A stretch of 64,000 nt of DNA from Anaerolineae bacterium (lineage in GTDB: Bacteria > Chloroflexota > Anaerolineae > Aggregatilineales > Phototrophicaceae), in assembly GCA_013360465.1 (NCBI GenBank), contig JABWBO010000007.1:1-64000 (forward strand). The letters run 5' to 3'. The translations under genes were made by a program, and so were the position numbers. Position 1 is the first letter of the stretch. Every line of letters begins with the position of its first letter. Below are positions 1-6,852 of the stretch, in pieces. Below the pieces are notes generated by a model. The model did not search any database, was not told where the DNA came from, and saw only the letters and a list, made by a program, of their open reading frames with translations.

Positions 1-2
1 AA

Positions 3-569
3 TTTCGCGCATGGGTTTTCTTGTCGAGTCGTGTTGTGAGAGATACAACTTTACTTGAAAACCCTACTGTTTTATGCCCCCTTTTTGGCACAGGTATTGC
101 GATGAATCTAACGTTTTTATCCGTTCAGCTTATTCAGGCAGATTTGACCCTGTTCAATGCATGGCTGGATGCGTCGCAAAGCGGAGATTCACAGCGCACC
201 GCGTACATCGAACATCTCTTTAGCGACAAATTGCGCACAGCATTTGAGGCGTGGCAAGCGCTTCGCAATACGCCTTCAGAAGCTACACAAGGATTAACGC
301 CATTTGACATGCCGGAGTATCAGGCGACAGCGAATGAGACTATCGAGACATTGAATCAGCAAGCAGAAACGTATTTCACCAGCGCGCTAGCAGCAAACCA
401 GACGAGCGATAACTATGTCTTGAACACGCTCCTACTCGCATTGGCGTTATTTCTGACGGGGGTTTCGGATGGGTTCGGCAGGATCGGATTTCGCATCGCG
501 ATTCGACTGGTGACGATCGTGATTCTATTGATCGCTCTGGTCACTATCATAAGTTACCCCACACTCTGA
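3..569 (+). CDS. Membrane protein with C-terminal helices, 5' end probably off the window
   Basis: The frame is open to the left edge, so the gene probably begins upstream. Internal starts are possible at TTG 21 or ATG 102. The visible protein has a soluble, Gln/Asn/Thr-rich middle, then two hydrophobic helices near the end (about NTLLLALALFLTGV and IRLVTIVILLIALVTII). This resembles small membrane proteins with a helical extramembrane stalk, in which an N-terminal helix would lie in the missing part. I do not recognise a named function. No partner gene is visible, and the next gene has its own Shine-Dalgarno sequence. Confidence 0.6.
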   Translation, partial: FRAWVFLSSRVVRDTTLLENPTVLCPLFGTGIAMNLTFLSVQLIQADLTLFNAWLDASQSGDSQRTAYIEHLFSDKLRTAFEAWQALRNTPSEATQGLTPFDMPEYQATANETIETLNQQAETYFTSALAANQTSDNYVLNTLLLALALFLTGVSDGFGRIGFRIAIRLVTIVILLIALVTIISYPTL

Positions 570-775
570 AGGACGTCATGCAGTAACGTGATACGTGATA
601 ACAGGCTTTTGACTGGTATCCGTACAGATGACAACACTCCCTATGGATACCGTAATGATGGGTGTAGAGGAGGCAATAATCTGGATTTATCTGGCGGTGA
701 TCGCGCCGTGTTGAGAGTATGTTTGCTCTAGTTGGGCTAATTACATCGTCTAGTTGAACTATTGGGAGGATCACT

Positions 776-1363
776 GTGGCACTTCTCACCGGGTTGATTT
801 TTCTGGTCGTAGGTCTGATCGCCTGCTTCTTCGGCAAGCGCCTCTACCGAGTCGTGCTGGCGCTGACCGGTTTCGGCGTGGGCTATTACGCTGCATCGGC
901 GGCACTCGTGTCGCAGTCGGATATCATTCAAATCGTCGGGGCGATCATCGCTGGCTTGATTGTCGCCGTCATTTTCTGGTCGCTCTACAAGTTCGCCTAT
1001 GTCGTGTTCGGCGTGTTCCTTGGACTAGCCGTCGGCGTATTGATCGGCAATGCTTTCAACCTTGACGGCGTCGTCTATCTCATCGTCGCAATCGTCCTTG
1101 CGGTCATCGGCGGCGTAATCGGCAGTTCTCTTGCTGACCTGATGATTCGGCTGGCGACTGCGTTTGGCGGTGCGAGTCAGGCGATCAGCGGGCTGGCGGC
1201 GATCGCTGCGGCGCTCAGCATCACTCTGCCACTGGTGGATCCCTCGCACAGCTCAACGGTCGCTCACGACAGCACCGCCGCCATCATCACGATTGTACTC
1301 GTGATCATCCTTGGGGTGGTCGGCTACATTTTCCAAACACGAAATGATCCCGATGCTGCCTGA
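776..1363 (+). CDS. DUF4203/TMEM198-like multi-pass membrane protein
   Basis: This 195-residue protein is almost entirely hydrophobic, with about six or seven membrane segments. It opens with a helix followed by a short FFGKRLYR loop, then a Gly-rich helix (ALTGFGVGYYAASAAL), the pattern seen in DUF4203/TMEM198-like proteins. A GTG start at 776 is favoured because GGGAGG lies at 765-770. The role in bacteria is unknown and no substrate can be read from the sequence. The last helix (IITIVLVIILGVVGYIF) is followed by a short charged tail. The gene stands alone between two intergenic gaps of about 200 bp. Confidence 0.65.
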   Translation: MALLTGLIFLVVGLIACFFGKRLYRVVLALTGFGVGYYAASAALVSQSDIIQIVGAIIAGLIVAVIFWSLYKFAYVVFGVFLGLAVGVLIGNAFNLDGVVYLIVAIVLAVIGGVIGSSLADLMIRLATAFGGASQAISGLAAIAAALSITLPLVDPSHSSTVAHDSTAAIITIVLVIILGVVGYIFQTRNDPDAA

Positions 1364-1490
1364 GGAGCGGGCACAATATGACTCCCCAGATTTGTCGCCG
1401 TCCTGCGCGATGCGTGCAGCCACGTATCTGTGCCAAGCATCCAATTGTTGGCGACGACGGTCTGAGGACATTTGGGCAGCGATTTGAAAG

Positions 1491-1551
1491 TCAAAAAACA
1501 ATACCTTCGCCAGTTCGACCGTTTCGCGGCTTGCTTGGCGAAGGTATTGTT
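1491..1551 (-). terminator. Rho-independent terminator of the TAP-like hydrolase gene
   Basis: Perfect 16-bp inverted arms (1497-1512 and 1536-1551) enclose a 23-nt loop. Read on the minus strand, the stem is followed by six T residues (complement of the A run 1493-1498). It begins 14 bp past the stop of the leftward hydrolase gene, so termination of that transcript is the natural reading. The rest of the 1364-1564 gap shows nothing else. Confidence 0.8.
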
Positions 1552-1564
1552 ATTGCGAACAGGT

Positions 1565-3568
1565 TTATTCCGCCGCTGGTGGCAGTTCTTCATCGGGCAG
1601 CACGAACACCGGACGCATTCCCTCAATGCACGCTGCGTTCAGTTCTGCGTCGGGGTACATGAAGAAGGCGTTGGTAACGTCCATCGCGCACTGTGAATCC
1701 ATCGTCGCGCCATGGACGCTTTGCGGAAATGTCAGCATGCGGGCATTCTGCAAATTCCCGTAAACCGCTTCACCCCAGATGAGCGGTGTACGATCATCCA
1801 GCGTTCCGTTCACGACCAGCACTGGGAACCCACTGGTATTCGAGACTAACGGCGGGATGTCCGTCGTGACCAAGCCATAGACCTCGCAATTAAGCGCAAA
1901 CTGACCCTCGATACCGGTCAGGTCAAGCAGTTGCGGGACCTCAAATCCGCGCAGCATCTCGAACGCCCGGTTCATGTCAAAGACGCGATCATTGCAGTGG
2001 ATCACGGTTTGGCTGATATGAAACGAGAGAACCAACCGCTCAGCGTAGAGAGGATCGGAGAGGATCGCAAATACCTGTGCGATGTCCTCATCATTCATCA
2101 GATTGAGCAGACTCACCAACAAATCTCGCTCGGAATCGGGCATCAGGTTGACATGATCGACCAGCGTTTGACGGTCAGGCGGGACAATCGCTATGTCGCG
2201 GAGGAATCCGCTGAGCAGCGATCTGCTGCTGGAAGTGATCTGTTCGGCGGCGTCCGCAAACTCCTCGGCGAAGAATTCCGGCAGTGTCAGACCGCGCTGA
2301 TAGGCATCGCTCAGGCGTTGGTTTTGGGCTGCAAGCGCTTCAATGCCGTCGGCAAGTGTGCGTGCCTGGCTTGCCAGATCGTTCGCTTCTTGCGACGTCG
2401 AATCAAGAGGATTGCTGAGCTGAGGACTGGATGCCGCTGGAACAGGCAGCGTCCCATCCCGCAGCCGCGAATAGACCGAAATTTCGCCTCGCTCCAATTC
2501 ATCAATCAGACGCGGCAGATAGATGTTCGAATCGGCATGTCCGGCAGCACTGCCTAACACCGTCCGGAGATCTCCGAGAGCAATCGTCGTCGTATCATCA
2601 ATGACGAGCGGCGCAGCTTCCACGGACGCAAGCAGATCAATGGCACGCTGGCGGATGTTCGGGTAGTTGGCAGAACAGACCGCATCTTGCTCGCACGCAC
2701 TGAACGCACCTAGGATTATCGTCGGCAAACCCAATGTGTTATTGACAATCCAGTCTACAGAGATCGGAATAACCCCATCAATCAGCACGCTGCGGATCTG
2801 CGGAAGCGCCGACGACGGATGCTCGTCATAGTAGCGCATGACCTCCAGCGTGTGGGTTGTTCCATAGGAAATGGCGTAGAGGTTGTAGGAGGGATAGCTC
2901 AGCGCTCCCATCAGCGCGATCGCGTCGAGGGCGTTCTGATAGGTGCCGTACTGATCGAGGTCAATACCCTGCTCGGCAAAGTACGGCGCGCAGTTCACAT
3001 CCTCATGAGCCGGGCCAATCACCCTAAACGCTTCGAGAAGCGCAGCTAGGTCAGAGTCGAGCGAAACGGACGAGAGGGTCGCCTCAAGGGCTGCTGGATC
3101 GACTCCTTCAGGAATCTCGAACGGGACTTCTCTGTTTCTGATCTCCGGTGGACATTCGAGATTGGAACTGTAGCGGATACCCCGCTGATCGAAGAAGATG
3201 ATATCCCGCGTCTGACGCAAGCGCTGTGTGTACCCTACCAGCGCTTCGATCTCCTCCAGCGCTGAGATACCGGGACCCCCTTCAAAATAGATGATCGGAT
3301 CCGGGAAAGGCGCGTCGTTGAACGCCTTCGCAATCGCATACGTGACGACAATTGTTCTGCCAGCCGGGTTGTCCCAGTTTTCTGGCACCTGAATCTGTCC
3401 GCAGACCATCGTCTCACCATCGACATCCCCTTCGGGGAGCGTCATCGGGCAAGGAATGGTTTCGGCACTTAACGCCTGTGGTACGCCGCTATTCTGTCCC
3501 TTCGTAACCATCGTGGAAGAGACAAATACGAATACTGCAAGTACAGCAAATGTGATAAAACGCCTCAC
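1565..3568 (-). CDS. Secreted alpha/beta hydrolase, TAP-like peptidase family
   Basis: This 667-residue protein has a signal peptide (RRFITFAVLAVFVFVSS) and an N-terminal cap ending in a YFEGGPG oxyanion-loop motif, as in prolyl/tripeptidyl aminopeptidases. The nucleophile elbow reads AISYGTT, so the usual first Gly of GxSxG is Ala. A long helical lid is followed by a C-terminal TAP-like region with VNGTLDDRTP (acid) and VHGAT (His). Family members are exported peptidases or esterases, and the substrate is not predictable here. The gene is monocistronic, with a strong terminator downstream. The Ala substitution may be tolerated, so activity is probable but not certain. Confidence 0.85.
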   Translation of the reverse strand: MRRFITFAVLAVFVFVSSTMVTKGQNSGVPQALSAETIPCPMTLPEGDVDGETMVCGQIQVPENWDNPAGRTIVVTYAIAKAFNDAPFPDPIIYFEGGPGISALEEIEALVGYTQRLRQTRDIIFFDQRGIRYSSNLECPPEIRNREVPFEIPEGVDPAALEATLSSVSLDSDLAALLEAFRVIGPAHEDVNCAPYFAEQGIDLDQYGTYQNALDAIALMGALSYPSYNLYAISYGTTHTLEVMRYYDEHPSSALPQIRSVLIDGVIPISVDWIVNNTLGLPTIILGAFSACEQDAVCSANYPNIRQRAIDLLASVEAAPLVIDDTTTIALGDLRTVLGSAAGHADSNIYLPRLIDELERGEISVYSRLRDGTLPVPAASSPQLSNPLDSTSQEANDLASQARTLADGIEALAAQNQRLSDAYQRGLTLPEFFAEEFADAAEQITSSSRSLLSGFLRDIAIVPPDRQTLVDHVNLMPDSERDLLVSLLNLMNDEDIAQVFAILSDPLYAERLVLSFHISQTVIHCNDRVFDMNRAFEMLRGFEVPQLLDLTGIEGQFALNCEVYGLVTTDIPPLVSNTSGFPVLVVNGTLDDRTPLIWGEAVYGNLQNARMLTFPQSVHGATMDSQCAMDVTNAFFMYPDAELNAACIEGMRPVFVLPDEELPPAAE

Positions 3569-3883
3569 GATTATCCCTCATGTTGGAATTGTGGTTCTTA
3601 ACACCGAACGAAATGAAGCACTACGAGGTTCCTGAAATTAACCAAATTCGAGCAACTATGCACTATACGATGGTATAGTCTTGCATCGAACTATGGGGGA
3701 CATTACTCCGATTCGTGTCAACTTGCTTATGAAGTTGGCTATTCGAATGATCCTCGACCTGAACGGCTGTAGACACACTAAGCACATCAGCAGAAGCAGG
3801 CGCGTCAATTTCACGCCTGCTTGCAGATGAGATTTCGATGACGATGTTTTGCTAAGCTGGCAGCGGGTGGAACCATGTCACAC
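3569..3883. other. 315-bp intergenic gap at the left edge of the accessory island
   Basis: No coding frame is convincing here. The gap holds a perfect 7-bp palindrome with a 4-nt loop (3662-3668/3673-3679) about 95 bp upstream of the hydrolase start, possibly an operator. It also holds a 9-bp stem (3794-3802/3814-3822) downstream of the HU-like gene without a T run. Either end could contain the island junction, but no direct repeat with the 13.67-13.90 kb side was found by eye. Confidence 0.4.
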
Positions 3884-4180
3884 TTATTTCTCTTGTCTGC
3901 ATCGCTGCTTGCATTGTTCGTACAGGCGGATTCTGGTTCGCAGACGCAGTTGCACCTTTCGCCGTTGTCGTGTTCCATCTGCTGTGATCGCAGTCACATA
4001 TCCTTTTCCCTCCTCGCGGACAACCTGAATCTTGCCGATGTACGGGATATCGACCCATTTTCCGCTGGCAATCTCCTCCGCCAATGCTTCCAAATATCGT
4101 TCGACCGATTCGCGGACAACGGCTTTCGTTAAACTGCGCCGCTGCCGAGCGACGTGCGCGACTCGCTGTGTGTGGTTCAC
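3884..4180 (-). CDS. HU/IHF-family DNA-binding protein
   Basis: This 98-residue protein has an HU-like N-terminal helical half (HVARQRRSLTKAVVRESVERYLEAL), then the turn and strand GKWVDIPYIGKIQVV, matching the G-x-V-x-I-x-G-x-G-x-F pattern of HU dimers with variations. The C-terminal arm is short and basic (RQRRKVQLRLRTRIRLYEQCKQRC). HU proteins bend DNA and assist replication initiation and recombination. The GTG start at 4180 has GAGGAA about 10 nt upstream. Just upstream lies the GTCGG repeat array, so the protein may bind or be regulated there. It is probably the architectural protein of the island's replicon. Confidence 0.75.
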   Translation of the reverse strand: MNHTQRVAHVARQRRSLTKAVVRESVERYLEALAEEIASGKWVDIPYIGKIQVVREEGKGYVTAITADGTRQRRKVQLRLRTRIRLYEQCKQRCRQEK

Positions 4181-4208
4181 TTCCTGTTCCTCTCGAATGT
4201 TAAGAAGG

Positions 4209-4298
4209 TGTCGGTATCACCGACAAACCGACACCGCCGACAAATTGTCGGTAGAGTCGGTTGTCGGTTCTGTCGGTAGAGTCGGTAAATTAACCGAC
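4209..4298. repeat. Iteron-like array of GTCGG/CCGAC motifs
   Basis: Ten copies of the pentamer GTCGG occur in 89 bp: at 4210, 4247, 4256, 4263, 4272 and 4281 on the plus strand, and at 4220, 4228, 4237 and 4294 on the minus strand. Plus-strand spacings are mostly 7 or 9 bp. The 16-mer TGTCGGTAGAGTCGGT is repeated exactly at 4246-4261 and 4271-4286. A palindrome (7-bp arms, 3-nt loop) lies at 4209-4225. The array is between the HU-like gene and the end of the DUF3987 gene, and overlaps the latter's last codons. Iterons, a centromere or an operator cluster are the main options. Confidence 0.75.
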
Positions 4299-5846
4299 AA
4301 ACTCCGCTGCGATGAACCATTCCGCCCGTTCCATGCGACGTTCCTCGATCAATCCGGCACGCATCAGGTCGGTGGCAAGCTGGCGCGCCTGCTTCGCTGA
4401 GAAATTCAGGTTGCGATACAGATCGCGCAAAGCTACCCCGTCTGCACCTGCCTGACGGATGGTTGTCAGCAGACGATCTTGCTGGCGACGCTCGACCACC
4501 GCCTCCCCACTCTTGTCGAGCTGCTCCAGCAGGCGGTGCGCGCTCGTGCGCCAGCCGTCGCAGATCGCCTGCGCGGCGTTCCAATGTTCAACTGTGACCG
4601 TCGGCACAGTGTCGCTCGTTTTGAGCCAATCCAGCGCAGCGAATACTGACGCCAGCTTGAACGCCTGTACGTGCATCCGTCCGTAAACGCCCTTCAGCCG
4701 TTCGTCGAGTTCGACCTCGCGGCGCGGATCGCACAAGCGGCGCAGTTCATCGCCGTAGCGCTGACATTCCGCCCAACATTCGACATTCAAGCGCAGCGCA
4801 CCCGGCGCGCTCAGTCCCATCTCGGTCATCTCCGGCGCGGGCAGCCGCTCGTGCAGGCGGCGCAGATGGTCGATCAGGTCGGTGGGTGCAGGTTGATACA
4901 GTGGCGAGGCGGGACGCTCGGCATAGTCCGGCTCTGGCATGAGCAGCGCGAAGCGGACGAGTAAGCCGTTGTCCCAATCGCCCGCGCTGATGGCGCTGCC
5001 CAAACTGGCAGGCGTGGTCACACCGAGAATCGAAAGCGCCGCGTTCTCGACCACATTCAGCCCGGTCTGCGTGTCCTTGTCGAAGTAATCCGGGCAGTCG
5101 TACAGCTCCATGAGCAGGTCTTTCATCCCCACCATATAATCGCGTTTGTTGATCGCGCCGAACAACCCCGACACCTCATCCTTAAGCAGTCCCCGCTGCG
5201 CCGCGAACGGCTGTCCCCGCGTGAGCCGCTCCTGCTGCGCTTTCGGCAGCTTGTCGAAGTTGGTCGGCATCCGCCCCGCCAGCGCCTCCTGAAACCGCTC
5301 CGGTGATCCGGGTGTCGGCATCAGCATGTGTGGAATGTCCGCCCGTGCCACGCTCTCCGCCAGCTTATAGGCGGTCGATTTACGGTAAAACGTTGTCCCG
5401 GCAACCAGCATCAGGTACAGATTCGGATAAATCCGCACGCCCCACGGCGCTTCCCCGTACAACCTGCGTCCGACGGCGGTCGCCAGCAGCCAAAGCCCGG
5501 CAGCTTGATGGAAGATCAACGGGGTCTGGTTGCCCGTCGCGCCCGCCCATGACATATAGCGTTCGAGCCAATCGGGGAGCTTCAACGGTGGCGCGGGTGG
5601 TTCCTGTCGCGGCGGATCAGCAGGTAGTTCGCGGCGGCGTGTGATTTTTGGCGGTTCAGGTTTTTCGACCAATCCACCCAACTGCACCGGATCGATGTTC
5701 AACCGCGTGCAAACTTCCTTCGCCAGCATCGTTCCGCACAAATAGCAGTGCCCGTAGCCGCTGGCGATATTGAAGCGTATGTTAAGTGGAATCAAACGGT
5801 GGAGTGGGATACATTGAAACCCCGTTTTGGTAGTGGAGGGTAGCAT
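4290..5846 (-). CDS. Primase/DUF3987-helicase, C-terminal half, separated from its N-terminal half by the nested element
   Basis: From 5777 down, the protein begins mid-domain with ASGYGHCYLCG, the second half of a CHC2-like zinc ribbon. A DUF3987-type ATPase region follows, with a P-loop-like VAGTTFYRKSTAYKL and a later DEVSGLFG. The C-terminus is winged-helix-like (LLTTIRQAGADGVALRDLYRNLNFSAKQARQLA). In related plasmid proteins this region is fused behind a prim-pol domain, and here that domain lies at 9396-10142. Codons between 5778 and 5846 belong to the inserted element and give an ATG at 5846 with GAGGAG upstream. Internal ATG 5729 is an alternative. The half is intact and could be made separately. 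Confidence 0.75.
   Translation of the reverse strand: MLPSTTKTGFQCIPLHRLIPLNIRFNIASGYGHCYLCGTMLAKEVCTRLNIDPVQLGGLVEKPEPPKITRRRELPADPPRQEPPAPPLKLPDWLERYMSWAGATGNQTPLIFHQAAGLWLLATAVGRRLYGEAPWGVRIYPNLYLMLVAGTTFYRKSTAYKLAESVARADIPHMLMPTPGSPERFQEALAGRMPTNFDKLPKAQQERLTRGQPFAAQRGLLKDEVSGLFGAINKRDYMVGMKDLLMELYDCPDYFDKDTQTGLNVVENAALSILGVTTPASLGSAISAGDWDNGLLVRFALLMPEPDYAERPASPLYQPAPTDLIDHLRRLHERLPAPEMTEMGLSAPGALRLNVECWAECQRYGDELRRLCDPRREVELDERLKGVYGRMHVQAFKLASVFAALDWLKTSDTVPTVTVEHWNAAQAICDGWRTSAHRLLEQLDKSGEAVVERRQQDRLLTTIRQAGADGVALRDLYRNLNFSAKQARQLATDLMRAGLIEERRMERAEWFIAAEFVG
5778..5794 (+). repeat. Left terminal inverted sequence of the Tn554-like element
   Basis: TATGTTAAGTGGAATCA is immediately followed by an AT-poor leader to the first recombinase gene. 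Its GTGGAATCA core (5786-5794) recurs inverted at 9384-9392. The flanking base pattern fits a recombinase arm-binding or core site. Confidence 0.6.
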
Positions 5847-6852
5847 GATGACTACTCCTCAATGGGCAAGGTTTGGACGGATTCGCAACCATCCACAAGC
5901 CAGCGCATGGTTGGAATTCCAAGCGAATTTAGGTTTGGCGGACAACACGCTGGACGCTTATGGACGCGGTTTAGAAGCTTTTCTGGCGTTTTGTGAGGTG
6001 CGCTCGTTTCCAACAAACCTGGCAAAACGCGAACACATTGCCTTGTATGTCCGTCATCTGGCAGACTCCGGGCTCGCCAACGCCACGCTGCAACAACGCT
6101 TGACAGCAGTTCGACTCTTTTTTGACCATTTGGTTGAGGATGGGATACGAACTGAAAATCCCGTCGGGCGTGGTCGCTACCGTCCGGGAAATGCCTTTGG
6201 TGGGACCCGGGAGCGGGGACTCATCGCCCGTTACCATAAGCTGCCGTGGATTCCTTCGGAAGCGCAGTGGCAAGCGATTCTTGTCGCCGCCCGCCAAGAG
6301 TGTTTGCGAAACCGCACGATGTTTGCGTTCGCCTATGATGCAGGGTTGCGCCGTGAAGAACTTTGTTTACTGTCTACCCAAGATATTGACCCTCCTCATC
6401 GTCTGCTCCGTGTTCGAGCCGAAACCACCAAGAACCGTCAGGAGCGCCGTGTGCCGTACTCGACGTGCGCTGGAAAGTTATACCAAGCGTATGTTCATGA
6501 ACGAGCGAAGGTCAGTCACAGTCGTGGTGCCTTATTCCTGTCGGAGTCCGCACGAAACCGAGGTCAGCCGATCTCCATCTGGACGTGGACGAAGGTGGTG
6601 GAACGGATTGCCAAACGCGCCCAGATCCCCGAATTTACCACCCATACCCTGCGGCATCTCTGTTTGACGGATTTAGCGCGTGCGGATTGGGATTTGCATG
6701 AAATTGCTCAGTTCGCTGGACACCGCAGTTTGCAATCCACGCTGTGTTACATCCACCTGAGTGGCCGCGAGTTGGCTGAGAAACTGGCACGCAGTCTTGA
6801 GTCCATACGGGACATGCGCCTGACCGAAATGGAGGCATGGGTCAATGAGTAA
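5845..6852 (+). CDS. Tyrosine recombinase, TnpA-like (small subunit of the pair)
   Basis: This 335-residue phage-integrase-family recombinase has an N-terminal SAM-like core-binding domain (residues about 15-105) and a C-terminal catalytic domain. All active residues are present: R169 (GLRRE), K196 (TKNRQ), H267 and R270 (HTLRH), H293 (GHRS) and Y302 (CYIHL). The ATG at 5845 is preferred over an upstream TTG because GGAGGG at 5835-5840 is well placed; ATG 5848 is also possible. The stop overlaps the next start in ATGAGTAA, implying translational coupling. It probably acts with the large recombinase to move the element. Confidence 0.9.
   Translation: MMTTPQWARFGRIRNHPQASAWLEFQANLGLADNTLDAYGRGLEAFLAFCEVRSFPTNLAKREHIALYVRHLADSGLANATLQQRLTAVRLFFDHLVEDGIRTENPVGRGRYRPGNAFGGTRERGLIARYHKLPWIPSEAQWQAILVAARQECLRNRTMFAFAYDAGLRREELCLLSTQDIDPPHRLLRVRAETTKNRQERRVPYSTCAGKLYQAYVHERAKVSHSRGALFLSESARNRGQPISIWTWTKVVERIAKRAQIPEFTTHTLRHLCLTDLARADWDLHEIAQFAGHRSLQSTLCYIHLSGRELAEKLARSLESIRDMRLTEMEAWVNE

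Noticed and set aside
1497-1551. Inverted repeat as an insertion-sequence end
   Set aside because: The close arms, T run on the minus strand and position after a stop codon make it an ordinary terminator.
4209-4298. CRISPR array
   Set aside because: The repeats are 5-16 bp with 7-9 bp spacing, with both orientations mixed and no unique spacers; iterons or operators fit better.
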